A DNA stretch of 64,000 nt from Helicobacter kayseriensis (GCF_021300655.1 NZ_JAJTNB010000001.1:1-64000), one strand, 5' to 3'. Positions 25,694-35,410 are shown, counted from the stretch's first letter. Numbers and translations are program-made. The notes: a model not told the origin generated them from the letters alone.

Positions 25694-27218
25694 GCTCAAA
25701 TTTTCTCTTTGGGGAGGTTTTCATTCTAAACTTGCATTTTTGTTAAATCAGATTCTTAAAAAAGAAATAATGAAGTATGCTCTTTTTGAACAAGATGATG
25801 TGCTGCATCTTTGGATAGATTGCGAAGGTGTTGCATCTGCTGAACTTGAACAATTGGTGCAAAAACTTTCTTGCTTGATACCCCAAAGTCTTTTTGTAAC
25901 AGATATTGATTCAAAAATTCTTGAAGGACCTAGCCTGCCTATAAAAAAAGAATTTGAACCATTTTTAACTTTTTCTTATTGTCCTTCATGTTTAAAGACT
26001 TCTGAGGGGGAAATATGTGAAGTTTGTCAAAAAAAAATCCCACCCCTAACAAAAGATATCAAAGAGATTGCATCTCTTTTGCTTGAGGGGTCTAATGTAG
26101 AGGTCATTACAGAGAGTGGAAGTCATATTCTCTCTGTGCAACCTAGCCCACGCTTATTTTGCATAGAGCTGGATCATATACTTACAAAATGCAATTTGAC
26201 ATCAAAAGAATTAGAGGCTCTAATGAGCTATGAAAAACCGATTGTCAAAACAAGAGCAAGTCAAGATTTTGCATCGCAGGTTCAAGCCTTTGATCTCTAT
26301 GTATCTCTTGCTCATGATTTGCAACTTCTTAAACTTTTTTGGACACTCAAAAATCATGGAATCCAGTTTCTTTATGGTGCACAAAACGCTTCTTTTCGTT
26401 TTGAGTTAGCTCCTGTTGTACAGACTCCTCTAAAAATACTAGTTTTGGAGAATGACCATCGTGTGATGATTTTAAAGAACCCTTCTCCTTCTAGGGCATT
26501 GAAAGAAAAGTTTGTGCAATATTCAAAAAGAGATAAAGCTTTTTTATCTTCCATTTTGGAAGAAAATCAAATTCAAAATCAAAACATTTTAAATTTCTAT
26601 TTTTCTTCAAAGGGAGAAGATCGAATCTGTCTTTATAATACTCAAACTCAGTGGTTTAATGAAGTGATGTCATTTGATCTTCCAAAAGATTTGTGGACAC
26701 TTTTTGATTGGATAGCGCAAGATGGAGAAAGTGGAGAAAAATTGATGGAAAATTATCGGCATATTTTTCCCAATCTATGCCAATCTAATGTCTCCTTTAA
26801 GGGATTTCCACAAGGAATTATGGGGGTTTGGGAGATTGCAAGAAACGTGTTGGGGCTCAAGGAAAATCCCCTTGATCTTGCCAATCTTCATCTTACGCAA
26901 AGAGGGGTAGCGATTGATTATTCTTTTGTGCAAGATTCTCTTATTGGTCAGAAATTTCAACTTGTTAAGTGTATTCGTAGCGGAATGAGCTTTAAACTCG
27001 CTGGTGTAGAGGATGGGGTAATTGCTTTAGGATATATTGAAAGTTTCTCTCTTTTTCCTTCTAAACTTTACTTAAGCCTTCGTCAATTGATTGAAATTGA
27101 AGGGATTAGCTTAAGTGGAGATTTATTTTCTTCTAAAATGATAGGTGATTTTTTTTATAGAAATAACCGCCAAACTCCAATTTATCGGAATATAACTTTT
27201 CCGCTTTTGTATCCATGA
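25683..27218 (+). CDS. hydE: HydE, hydrogenase operon protein with zinc-finger-like motif
   Basis: A 511-residue protein in the hydE position of the Helicobacter/Wolinella hydABCDE operon, where the product is needed for hydrogenase activity but its reaction is unclear. It carries CX2CX8CX2C (Cys100, 103, 112, 115; YCPSCLKTSEGEICEVC), recalling the zinc fingers of HypF, and a C-terminal third that may relate distantly to the HypF Kae1-like domain. No signal peptide or membrane helix. It overlaps hydD by 11 bp and hypF by 4 bp. It is not the radical SAM HydE of [FeFe] hydrogenases, as CX3CX2C is absent. Confidence 0.8.
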   Translation: MIFELKFSLWGGFHSKLAFLLNQILKKEIMKYALFEQDDVLHLWIDCEGVASAELEQLVQKLSCLIPQSLFVTDIDSKILEGPSLPIKKEFEPFLTFSYCPSCLKTSEGEICEVCQKKIPPLTKDIKEIASLLLEGSNVEVITESGSHILSVQPSPRLFCIELDHILTKCNLTSKELEALMSYEKPIVKTRASQDFASQVQAFDLYVSLAHDLQLLKLFWTLKNHGIQFLYGAQNASFRFELAPVVQTPLKILVLENDHRVMILKNPSPSRALKEKFVQYSKRDKAFLSSILEENQIQNQNILNFYFSSKGEDRICLYNTQTQWFNEVMSFDLPKDLWTLFDWIAQDGESGEKLMENYRHIFPNLCQSNVSFKGFPQGIMGVWEIARNVLGLKENPLDLANLHLTQRGVAIDYSFVQDSLIGQKFQLVKCIRSGMSFKLAGVEDGVIALGYIESFSLFPSKLYLSLRQLIEIEGISLSGDLFSSKMIGDFFYRNNRQTPIYRNITFPLLYP

Positions 27219-29419
27219 AAGAAACTTTGATACTTTTTCTTCAAGGACGCATTCAGGGGATAGGATTTCGCCCACTTGTTAAAAATATCGCTATTTCTTT
27301 GGGACTTAGGGGATATGTGCAAAATAATGGAAAAGGTGTTGAAATCGTATTGCAGGGGGAGAAAAAACTTTATTTTCTCTCCACTCTTCAAAAAAAACTT
27401 CCTTCTATTGCATCGATTCAAACGATACAAACACGAATTGATTCCTGCAAAGAGATGAAAAACTTTGAAATTCTCTCTAGTCAGCTTGATTTAAATGTAT
27501 CTATCCCGCCAATTCCAGATTTTGCTTTTTGCAAGCAGTGTCAAGATGAAATCTTAGATCAAGGCCATAGGCGTTATTTTTATCCGCTGATTAATTGCAC
27601 GCAATGTGGTCCAAGATTTAGTGTCATACAGGCATTTCCCTATGATAGAGAAAGAACGAGTATGCAATCATTTGAAATGTGTCAGGAGTGTTTTGAAGAA
27701 TATCAAGATGCACAGAGTCGATTTTTTCATGCTCAGCCCATATCATGTCCAAAATGTAGTCCTAAAATTTTTTGGATGGAAGAGGAGAGAAGAGATTATG
27801 TTCAGCTTTTTAGAGAGGTTGCAGAAAAAATTTTAAAAGGAGAGGTAGTTTGCATTCAATCAAATGGGGGATTTCATCTTATTTGTGATGCAACACAAGA
27901 GCAGGCAGTTATGAAGATAAGAGCGCTTAAATCTCGTCCCAAAAAGCCCCTAGCTTTGATGTGCAAAGATATCAGACAAGCTAGACAGTATGCCAAAATT
28001 TCAGCTCAAGAAGAAAAACTTTTAACTTCCAAAGAAGCTCCAATTGTTCTTTTAGAATCAAAAAAAACTCTCAAAAATGTCTCTAGGGATCGCTTGGGCA
28101 TTATGCTTGCCTATACTCCGATCCATAGACTCTTATTTGAGTTTTTAGAGATGCCTTTGATAGCAACATCAGCTAATTTTAAGGGAAGTCCTATTGTATA
28201 TCAAGCCAGAGAAGCATATCGATTGACTCCTTTTGTTCTTTGGCATCAAAGAGCGATTATCCAGCCTATTGAAGATAGTATTGTGCAGGTTGTTAGCACT
28301 CAAGATACAATAGTGATAAGAAATGCAAGGGGTTATGCACCCACAAGCTTTTCTCTCTCAGAAAAAGTGCCTTATCCAATGCTCGCAATGGGGGCAAATC
28401 AAAAATCTAGCTTTGCTTTTGCATTTGAAGATTTGATCGTTGTCTCTCCTTACATTGGAGATCTTAATCAGCTTGAGGTCTTTGAGCGTTTTAAACAGAG
28501 TATTTATAAAATGCAAGAAATGTATCAATTGGATTTTAAAGAAATAATTTGCGATCTGCATCCACAATATGAGAGCACAAAGTTGGCTTATGAAATGAGT
28601 TCAGCTCCCCTGCAGATCCAACACCATTATGCTCATGCGCTAAGTGTTTGTTTTGAACATCAATTGAGTTCTCGAGTTTTGAGCTTTTGTTTTGATGGGA
28701 CGGGATATGGGGAGGATGGAGCAATTTGGGGAGGAGAGGTGATGCTTGTCGATCCTATTTCTTATGAGAGACTTTTGCATTTTAAATATTTCCCTCTTTT
28801 AGGAGGAGAAAGGGCGATCAAAGAGATTTGGAGGAACTTCTTTGCGCTTTTAGATAATGAGATTATGATGGAAAAAAAAGAAGAGTTTTTTATCCGACGA
28901 GGTAAAACTCTTCAAGAGATTCAAACACTAGATTTGATGAAACAAAGAAAAATCAATTCCCCCCAGACTTCAAGCGTTGGGAGGATTTTTGATGCGATTG
29001 CTTGGGTGTGTGGTTTGGAAGCGCAAGAATATGAGGGGGAGAGCGGAGAGTGGATTGAAAGTTTGTATTGTGAAGAGGTTAGTGAGTTTTATCCCTTTTG
29101 TGTTCAATCAGGTGAGATTTGTTTGGATTTTCAAAGCATCTTTGATGATGCGTATTGCAATCTTGATCCATCTATCATAGCTACAAAATTCCTCAATACC
29201 CTAGTTGAACTTATTGTGCAAATTGCCCAAAAGGATTCTTATGAAGTGGTGCTTTGTGGAGGAGTATTTTGCAACAGAATCTTGAGTGCAAAAGTCTTAA
29301 AAAGGATGAGAGAAAATCATCAAAAATGCTATATTGGGGAGAAGATCCCTCCAAATGACAATGGAATTGCCATCGGCCAACTTTATTTTTTATTACAAAG
29401 GAGACGCAATGCAGGATAA
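27215..29419 (+). CDS. hypF: Carbamoyltransferase HypF
   Basis: A 734-residue enzyme making thiocarbamate on HypE from carbamoyl phosphate, the source of the cyanide ligands. Domains in order: acylphosphatase (GRIQGIGFRPLVK near 10-22), paired zinc fingers (CKQC, CTQCGPRF, CQECF, CPKC, about 107-185), YrdC-like nucleotide-binding (SNGGFHLICDAT, KSRPKKPLALM, about 210-390) and Kae1-like (HHYAHALSV, SFCFDGTGYGEDG, VLCGGVFCNRIL). It overlaps hydE by 4 bp and hypB by 11 bp. Confidence 0.96.
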   Translation: MKETLILFLQGRIQGIGFRPLVKNIAISLGLRGYVQNNGKGVEIVLQGEKKLYFLSTLQKKLPSIASIQTIQTRIDSCKEMKNFEILSSQLDLNVSIPPIPDFAFCKQCQDEILDQGHRRYFYPLINCTQCGPRFSVIQAFPYDRERTSMQSFEMCQECFEEYQDAQSRFFHAQPISCPKCSPKIFWMEEERRDYVQLFREVAEKILKGEVVCIQSNGGFHLICDATQEQAVMKIRALKSRPKKPLALMCKDIRQARQYAKISAQEEKLLTSKEAPIVLLESKKTLKNVSRDRLGIMLAYTPIHRLLFEFLEMPLIATSANFKGSPIVYQAREAYRLTPFVLWHQRAIIQPIEDSIVQVVSTQDTIVIRNARGYAPTSFSLSEKVPYPMLAMGANQKSSFAFAFEDLIVVSPYIGDLNQLEVFERFKQSIYKMQEMYQLDFKEIICDLHPQYESTKLAYEMSSAPLQIQHHYAHALSVCFEHQLSSRVLSFCFDGTGYGEDGAIWGGEVMLVDPISYERLLHFKYFPLLGGERAIKEIWRNFFALLDNEIMMEKKEEFFIRRGKTLQEIQTLDLMKQRKINSPQTSSVGRIFDAIAWVCGLEAQEYEGESGEWIESLYCEEVSEFYPFCVQSGEICLDFQSIFDDAYCNLDPSIIATKFLNTLVELIVQIAQKDSYEVVLCGGVFCNRILSAKVLKRMRENHQKCYIGEKIPPNDNGIAIGQLYFLLQRRRNAG

Positions 29420-30077
29420 TCCACATCTAACAAAAAAGATTGAGCTTGTTGAGAAGGTTTTGAGTAAAAACGATAAAGAAGCAATAAGGGTGCGTGAGTT
29501 TTTTGATGCTCATGGAATTTTGGGGCTTAATTTTATGAGTTCCCCAGGAAGTGGGAAAACAACGATTTTAGAGCAACTTGCTTTAAAAAAATCATTTCGT
29601 TTTAATGTGATTGAGGGGGATTTGGAGACAGAAAATGATGCCAATAAATTGCGAAAAAGGGGGATTGAGGCAGTGCAGATTCAAACAGGGAGTGCTTGCC
29701 ATCTTGATGCTTTTATGATCAGTGAAGCTATGCAAAAGCTTTCATTTGAGGAAATTGAAGTTTGTGTGATTGAGAATATTGGGAATCTCGTGTGTCCTGC
29801 AAGTTATGATGTAGGCACACATTACAATATTGTTCTTTTGTCTGTAACTGAGGGTGATGATAAGGTTGAAAAATACCCAGTGATGTTTAAAAATGCAGAT
29901 TTGATTTTGGTGAGTAAATGTGATTTGATTGAGCATTTTGATTTTGATCCTGAGCTTGTCTTGCAACGCGCTAAAAAACTCAATCCACATGTTGAGATTT
30001 TACAAATCTCAAGCAAGAGCGGGGAGGGGATTGAGGCTTTAAGCTCTTGGATTTGCGCAAGAAGGAGGAAAAAATAA
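29409..30077 (+). CDS. hypB: Hydrogenase nickel incorporation GTPase HypB
   Basis: The ATG at 29409 with AAAGGAG is used; an upstream start at 29334 would lie within hypF. The 222-residue SIMIBI-class GTPase delivers nickel with HypA to hydrogenase and, in urease-positive relatives, to urease. Walker A is SSPGSGKTT at about 43-51; Switch and specificity motifs include EGDLETENDA and LVSKCDL. There is no His-rich N-terminal nickel store. The stop shares one base with hypC. Confidence 0.96.
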   Translation: MQDNPHLTKKIELVEKVLSKNDKEAIRVREFFDAHGILGLNFMSSPGSGKTTILEQLALKKSFRFNVIEGDLETENDANKLRKRGIEAVQIQTGSACHLDAFMISEAMQKLSFEEIEVCVIENIGNLVCPASYDVGTHYNIVLLSVTEGDDKVEKYPVMFKNADLILVSKCDLIEHFDFDPELVLQRAKKLNPHVEILQISSKSGEGIEALSSWICARRRKK

Positions 30078-30325
30078 TGTGTTTATCTATCCCATCTCAA
30101 GTTGTTTCAATTGATGAAAAAAATAACACTTGCATTGTAGATACAATGGGTACTCAAAGAGAAGCTAGCCTTGATATTTTTAAAGAAAAAATTGAGATTG
30201 GGGATTATGTTTTAATCCATATTGGATATGTGATGAATAAAATCTCAAAAGAACATGCACAAGAATCTTTAGAGCTCTATCAACAAATGGTTGAAGCAAT
30301 TCAAAGGGAAGATGAAGATGCTTGA
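30077..30325 (+). CDS. hypC: Hydrogenase assembly chaperone HypC
   Basis: An 82-residue chaperone that carries the Fe(CN)2CO unit with HypD and holds the large-subunit precursor open. The essential N-terminal MCLSIPSQV with Cys2 is present, which fixes the start at 30077 (GAAGGAGG upstream). The 3' end overlaps hypD. Confidence 0.95.
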   Translation: MCLSIPSQVVSIDEKNNTCIVDTMGTQREASLDIFKEKIEIGDYVLIHIGYVMNKISKEHAQESLELYQQMVEAIQREDEDA

Positions 30326-31430
30326 ACTTAAACAGTTGTATCAAGGTTTTAGGGATCCTAAAAGTATTCTTGCATGGAGTGAGAAAATCAAGCAGGAGGC
30401 AAAGGATCTTAAATGCAAGATTCGAGTTATGGAGGTGTGTGGAGGACATACCCATAGCATTATGAAATATGGAATCAATCAGCTTATAGAAGAGGTGTTT
30501 GAATTTATCCATGGTCCTGGATGTCCTGTGTGCATCATGCCAAAAAACAGAATCAATCACGCTGTTTTGCTCGCCCAAGAAGAGAATGTGATTTTGGCAA
30601 CTTTGGGGGACATGATCAGAATCCCAAGCTCTAAAGGTTCTCTCTCTGATGCAAGATCTAAGGGAGCAGATGTGAGATTTGTTTATTCTCCTCTTGATTT
30701 GCTGAAAATTGCCAAAGAAAATCCCAATAAAACCGTGATCTATTTTGCAATTGGCTTTGAGACGACAACACCAATGAGCGCGGCACTCCTTGAGCGGGTC
30801 GAGAGAGAGGGGATTAAAAATATTTTGTTTCATATCAATCATGTTTTGGTCCCTCCTCCAATGGAAGCGATTTTGCAAAATCAAGATGTGCATATTGATG
30901 CTTTTATTGCTCCTTCTCATGTGTCTGTAATTGCGGGTAGCAAGATTTATGAACCCTTTGTGAGCAAATATCGCATTCCCACAGTCGTAGCAGGTTTTGA
31001 GCCTGTTGATCTTTTGGAGGGGCTTTGGATGATTGTGCAACAAGTAAAGCATCGCGAAGCAAGGCTTGAAAATCAATACAAAAGATCAGTAAGTTTTGAG
31101 GGGAACTTGCTTGCTCAAGAAAAGATTGAGCATTATTTTGAATTGCGTGAAAGTTTTATGTGGCGTGGAATTGGAGAGATTCCTTATTCTGCCTTGCGTT
31201 TAAAGGAGAAATTTGCACAATATGATGCCGAGAGGGTTTATGACTTGCCTTATGAGGTAGTCAAAGAGCCAAAGGGGTGTATTTGCCCTCAAATTATTAG
31301 CGGTGTTGCAAAACCCCTTAGCTGTAAGCTTTTTGGGATAGTTTGCAAGCCTACTTCACCCATTGGAAGTTGCATGGTGAGCAGTGAGGGTGTTTGTAAT
31401 GCTTATTTTAGATATGGAAATTTGCTTTAA
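30312..31430 (+). CDS. hypD: Hydrogenase maturation protein HypD
   Basis: A scaffold of about 372 residues carrying a 4Fe-4S cluster, on which Fe(CN)2CO is built with HypC and HypE. Motifs are VMEVCGGHTHSIMKYG near 35-50, FIHGPGCPVCIMP near 65-77, IGFETTTPMSAA, and the C-terminal cluster cysteines in CICPQIISG, CKLFGIVCKPTSPIGSC. The start is ambiguous between ATG 30312 and 30318, both inside the hypC end. Confidence 0.95.
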   Translation: MKMLELKQLYQGFRDPKSILAWSEKIKQEAKDLKCKIRVMEVCGGHTHSIMKYGINQLIEEVFEFIHGPGCPVCIMPKNRINHAVLLAQEENVILATLGDMIRIPSSKGSLSDARSKGADVRFVYSPLDLLKIAKENPNKTVIYFAIGFETTTPMSAALLERVEREGIKNILFHINHVLVPPPMEAILQNQDVHIDAFIAPSHVSVIAGSKIYEPFVSKYRIPTVVAGFEPVDLLEGLWMIVQQVKHREARLENQYKRSVSFEGNLLAQEKIEHYFELRESFMWRGIGEIPYSALRLKEKFAQYDAERVYDLPYEVVKEPKGCICPQIISGVAKPLSCKLFGIVCKPTSPIGSCMVSSEGVCNAYFRYGNLL

Positions 31431-31439
31431 GGAGAAGAG

Positions 31440-32438
31440 ATGGAGAGGGTTACATTGGCTTGTGGCAATGGAGCAAGCGAAAATAATGCATTGATCCAGC
31501 GTGTATTTTTTAAACATTTTGAAAATCAGATTTTGATACAGGGCAATGATTCTGCGATTTTACCCTCCTTGTCAAAAATGGCTTTCAGTACAGATTCTTA
31601 TACGATTTCCCCACTTTTTTTTGCTGGAGGAGATATTGGAAAATTGAGTATCTGTGGGACTTGTAATGATTTGACTATGATGGGGGCGCGTCCTAAATAC
31701 TTGAGTGCTTCTTTTATTATTGAGGAGGGATTTGAATTAAAACAATTAGAAAAAATTGCTCAATCTATGGCTGAAGAATGCAGAAAGAATGGGGTTTTGA
31801 TTGTGACTGGAGATACAAAAGTTGTGGGAAGAGGTCATGCTGATGGAATCTATATCAATACTGCAGGCATTGGAGAGGTTATTTATGAGGGATTAAATCC
31901 ACAATCTCTTCAACATGGAGATGTGATTATTGTGTCAAACTCTATTGGGAAGCATGGAGCAAGTATTTTTTCTCAGCGAGAGGGGATTGATTTGGTGAGC
32001 CATTTATATTCTGATTGTGCTTCTCTTTTTCCACTTGTGCAGACTTTATTTCAATCAAATTTGACCTTAAGAGCATTAAGAGATGCGACAAGAGGTGGGT
32101 TAGCCGCAGTTTTGAATGAATGGGCGAGGTCATCTCAGACTTGTATTTGCATTGATGAAAAGCAAGTTCCTATTTCTGATGAAGTGCAGGGAATCTGTGA
32201 GTTTTTAGGACTAGAGGCATATGCCTTAGCCAATGAGGGGACTTTTGTGCTTGCGCTTCCCAAAAGTGATGCATTAAGGGCTCTTGAGATTTTGCATTCT
32301 CATCCTTTGGGAAAGGAGGCTCAAATCATTGGTGAGGTTGGTGGAGAATATAAGCAAAGAGTGATTTTGGATAGTGGATATGGCACAAGACGCTTTTTAG
32401 ATATGCCTAGTGGAGAGATTTTGCCAAGGATATGTTAG
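31440..32438 (+). CDS. hypE: Hydrogenase expression/formation protein HypE
   Basis: A 332-residue PurM-fold ATPase that dehydrates the thiocarbamate on its own C-terminal Cys to thiocyanate, supplying CN to iron. The C-terminus is exactly PRIC, the modified cysteine. Nucleotide-binding segments include FSTDSYTISPLFFAGGDIG and VTGDTKVVGRG. Its stop is directly followed by the hypA ATG. Confidence 0.96.
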   Translation: MERVTLACGNGASENNALIQRVFFKHFENQILIQGNDSAILPSLSKMAFSTDSYTISPLFFAGGDIGKLSICGTCNDLTMMGARPKYLSASFIIEEGFELKQLEKIAQSMAEECRKNGVLIVTGDTKVVGRGHADGIYINTAGIGEVIYEGLNPQSLQHGDVIIVSNSIGKHGASIFSQREGIDLVSHLYSDCASLFPLVQTLFQSNLTLRALRDATRGGLAAVLNEWARSSQTCICIDEKQVPISDEVQGICEFLGLEAYALANEGTFVLALPKSDALRALEILHSHPLGKEAQIIGEVGGEYKQRVILDSGYGTRRFLDMPSGEILPRIC

Positions 32439-32774
32439 ATGCATGAATATTCTGTCGTTCAATCTTTTTTAGAACTTTGTGAGGGATATGTCAAAGAAAA
32501 TCAATGCACAAAAGTGATGAGTGCAAAAATCAAAGCGGGACTTTTTAGCGGAATAGAACTTTCTCTCTTTCAGCGTGCCTTGGAGACTTTTAGAGAGGGG
32601 AGTGTGTTGGAAAATGCAGAGATTGAGTATGTGATACAAGCTCTAAAGATTTATTGCCTAGATTGTGAGATAGAGAGCGAGAATCAGACTTTGATCTGTC
32701 CTTTATGTCAAGGACAAAATGTTAAAGCTATCGATGGGGAAGAGTTTGTGCTATTGAGTCTTGAAATGGAATGA
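32439..32774 (+). CDS. hypA: Hydrogenase/urease nickel metallochaperone HypA
   Basis: A 111-residue nickel donor acting with HypB. The nickel site MHEYSVVQS (His2) is at the N-terminus and a zinc site of two pairs (CLDCE, CPLCQ at about 75-92) follows. It is the last gene of the cluster. Its TGA abuts the pyrC stop on the other strand with no base between. Confidence 0.95.
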   Translation: MHEYSVVQSFLELCEGYVKENQCTKVMSAKIKAGLFSGIELSLFQRALETFREGSVLENAEIEYVIQALKIYCLDCEIESENQTLICPLCQGQNVKAIDGEEFVLLSLEME

Positions 32775-33791
32775 TTAAATGATTTTCCAGTTGCAAGACA
32801 TCCCCGCATTAAGTGGAATAATGCGATCTTGTTGGAGAGAAATTTCTAAAGGAATGCTTTGTGATTTCTTTTGCAGAGTAATAGTTTTTTCAGACTTAAT
32901 ATCAAGATTATAGTTTTTGATTGCATTATCACTAACAAAAGCTTGTAAATTTTCCAAAGCATTGTGTTTTTCAAAAAGTTCGCAGAGTTGCTCTAAAAGC
33001 ATAGGTGCAGAAAAAATTCCTGCACTTCCTGAAGGAGATAATTTTTTGCTTTCTAGGTGGGGGGCACTATCAGATCCAAAGCTGATCTTAGGATGAGCTT
33101 GGAGGGCAAGAGAGAGGAGTGTATCTCGATCCTTTGGAGTTTTAAGGATAGGCTTACAAAATAAGTGAGGTTTCAATCCTCCTCCAAGCATATCATCTAA
33201 AGAGAGAGTTATGTGGTGCAAAGTAAGCGTAGCAAAGAGATTGGCGTGCTTTTCTAACACTTCAATACTGCGATGATCGCTGAGATGCTCGATGATGATT
33301 TTGAGTTTTGGAAAACTGCTTGCAAGCTCTTCGATGATGGGTAAAAATTCATACTCGCGATCTAGGCTATAGCCATTGCTTTCTGCGTGAATACTTAGAA
33401 TCATCTCAAGTTTTTGTGCTTCTTCTAATAATTCCAATGTGTGTGGGTTTAAGATCTCGCTTACTCCATTTTGGGAATTAGTCGTTGCTCCCTTTGGGTA
33501 AAGCTTTAAAATTTTGAGTCCATGATGATGGGCTTTGTGTAGTTCTGCTTGAGTGAGGGTATCGGTTAGGTATAGAGCGATTAGTGGCAAAAAAGAAGGA
33601 TTGAGTGTTTTGAGTGTATGTTGGTAATCCAATGCAAGCTGAGTGTTACTGATTGGAATGGAGAGATTGGGCATCACAACTCCCCCTATAAAACGCTCAT
33701 AAGTGTAAGGAAACACAGCTTCTAAAATTTCTCCTTCTCGTAGATGCAAATGCATATCAAGAGGGTTTTTAATCGTAATGATATCTCCCAT
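32775..33791 (-). CDS. pyrC: Dihydroorotase
   Basis: A 338-residue zinc enzyme closing carbamoyl-aspartate to dihydroorotate in pyrimidine synthesis. Metal and catalytic motifs are DMHLHLREGE, the carbamylated Lys in KLYPKGATTN, SIHAES, IEHLSDH and GSDSAPH. I prefer the ATG at 33791 because GGAG stands 7 bases before it; the frame also opens at TTG 33803. The 3' end abuts hypA. Confidence 0.94.
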   Translation of the reverse strand: MGDIITIKNPLDMHLHLREGEILEAVFPYTYERFIGGVVMPNLSIPISNTQLALDYQHTLKTLNPSFLPLIALYLTDTLTQAELHKAHHHGLKILKLYPKGATTNSQNGVSEILNPHTLELLEEAQKLEMILSIHAESNGYSLDREYEFLPIIEELASSFPKLKIIIEHLSDHRSIEVLEKHANLFATLTLHHITLSLDDMLGGGLKPHLFCKPILKTPKDRDTLLSLALQAHPKISFGSDSAPHLESKKLSPSGSAGIFSAPMLLEQLCELFEKHNALENLQAFVSDNAIKNYNLDIKSEKTITLQKKSQSIPLEISLQQDRIIPLNAGMSCNWKII

Positions 33792-33902
33792 AAGATTCTC
33801 CAATCTTTTTAATTTCTAATCTTTATTAAACTAAAAAGTATTATTTTAAAGGAAAACAATCAATATTTCAATCACCTTAAAAAAGCATTATCTTTTTTTG
33901 TC

Positions 33903-33908
33903 TAGAAT
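33903..33908 (+). promoter_or_regulatory. Candidate -10 box upstream of dnaB
   Basis: TAGAAT following seven T and GTC, 36 bp before the dnaB ATG, in the divergent pyrC-dnaB gap. Confidence 0.35.
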
Positions 33909-33944
33909 TTTAAATTTTGAGTTTATCTGGAATTAGGTGGTGAA

Positions 33945-35396
33945 ATGGAGAATTTAGGGCTTCACAATATTGAACGCTCGGTTTTGGCAACAATTTTTTT
34001 TAATCCTGATACTTTTGAAGATGTCTCTTCTGTGTTGCAAACAAAGGATTTTCATGATCCTTTTTTGAAGATGATTTTTGAGGCAATGCAAAAACAGCAT
34101 GAGGCACAAAAGCCTATTGATCCTGATCTGCTCCTCCCCCTCTTATCTCAAAATAAAATTTTCAATGAAGAAGAATTTCTTTCTATATTGGCTCTTGCAC
34201 CATTGGTGAATCTTGAGTTTTATCTTCAAGAGATTAGAAATGCTTCTCTTAAGCGCTCTCTTTATGCGATGGCCAATAATATTGCTCAATCATCACAAGA
34301 TCAAAATAAAGATGCTCAAGAAGTATTAGAAGAAGCGGAGAGAGAACTTTATGAGCTTTCTTCTCATGGAGAGTTGAAAGATTTTAGACAATCTGAAGAA
34401 ATTGTCCAAAGCACTTTGAGTTTGATTCAAGATATCAAGGCAAGAGGAAATAATCTCTTAATCGGACTTAATACAGGTTTTGCTGAGCTTAATCGTATCA
34501 CAACAGGTTTTAATCCTGGAGAGTTGATCATCATTGGGGCGCGTCCATCAATGGGGAAAACGACATTTGTGCTTAATATGGTGCAAAAGTTTCTTGTCTC
34601 AGGTAAGGGTGTAGCATTTTTTAGTCTTGAAATGCAGGCTGAGCATTTGATGTTAAGAATGCTTTCTTCTAGCACATCCATCCCGCTTCAGCGTCTAAGA
34701 GTGGGGGATTTGAGTTCAGAAGAGTGGAGTAATCTTAGTCAGACTTCAGATCATACTGCCAAACTTCCTTTGTATATTGATGATAACTCATTTGTTAGCA
34801 TTACACAATTGCGAAGCAAAATGCGTAAGCTCAAAAGCAAGCAACCTGATCTTGGCGTGTGTATTGTGGATTATCTGCAACTTATGAGTGGAAGCAAAAA
34901 GGGAGGAGGGGAAGCAAAACGACAAGAAGAGATCAGTGAAATTTCAAGAGGATTAAAAATCCTTGCGCGTGAATTGGAAATCCCCATTATCGCACTTAGT
35001 CAGCTTAATCGAATGCTGGAAAGTCGTGATGATAAACGCCCGCAACTTTCTGATTTGAGAGAATCGGGTGCGATTGAGCAAGATGCGGATATTATTTTGT
35101 TTCTTTATCGCGATGATGTGTATCGCAAAAGAGAAGAAAAAGCCAAAGAAGAAAAAGCTAGGAAAGAAAATCAGGAATACAAGTCGCAATTTGTAGAAAG
35201 AGAAATTGAACCAGCTGAGATTATTGTCGCCAAAAATAGAAATGGTGAGGTAAAAACTGTTAAAATTCAGTTTAATAAGAAGTTTATCCGTTTTGAGGAG
35301 CCTTCTCTTGAAGAGGAAAGGGATTATAAAACGCGTTATGAGACTAGTCAAGAATATGTGGATATGAGTGCTCCTGATATGCCAGTTATCCAATAA
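33945..35396 (+). CDS. dnaB: Replicative DNA helicase DnaB
   Basis: A 483-residue hexameric 5'-3' helicase of the replication fork. The N-terminal DnaB domain (about 1-110) is followed by the RecA-like ATPase with Walker A ARPSMGKTTF at about 193-202, the Walker B VCIVDYLQLM and ALSQLNR. The last ~90 residues contain a highly charged stretch (YRKREEKAKEEKARKE), an insertion common in this group. The autotransporter gene begins 14 bp downstream. Confidence 0.96.
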   Translation: MENLGLHNIERSVLATIFFNPDTFEDVSSVLQTKDFHDPFLKMIFEAMQKQHEAQKPIDPDLLLPLLSQNKIFNEEEFLSILALAPLVNLEFYLQEIRNASLKRSLYAMANNIAQSSQDQNKDAQEVLEEAERELYELSSHGELKDFRQSEEIVQSTLSLIQDIKARGNNLLIGLNTGFAELNRITTGFNPGELIIIGARPSMGKTTFVLNMVQKFLVSGKGVAFFSLEMQAEHLMLRMLSSSTSIPLQRLRVGDLSSEEWSNLSQTSDHTAKLPLYIDDNSFVSITQLRSKMRKLKSKQPDLGVCIVDYLQLMSGSKKGGGEAKRQEEISEISRGLKILARELEIPIIALSQLNRMLESRDDKRPQLSDLRESGAIEQDADIILFLYRDDVYRKREEKAKEEKARKENQEYKSQFVEREIEPAEIIVAKNRNGEVKTVKIQFNKKFIRFEEPSLEEERDYKTRYETSQEYVDMSAPDMPVIQ

Positions 35397-35410
35397 GAGA
35401 GGGAATATTG

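Noticed and set aside
25683-27218. Radical SAM HydE of [FeFe] hydrogenase
   Set aside because: No CX3CX2C motif; operon context is purely [NiFe].
30180-31076. 298-codon minus-strand open frame
   Set aside because: Antisense shadow of hypC/hypD with no recognisable motif and no ribosome site seen.
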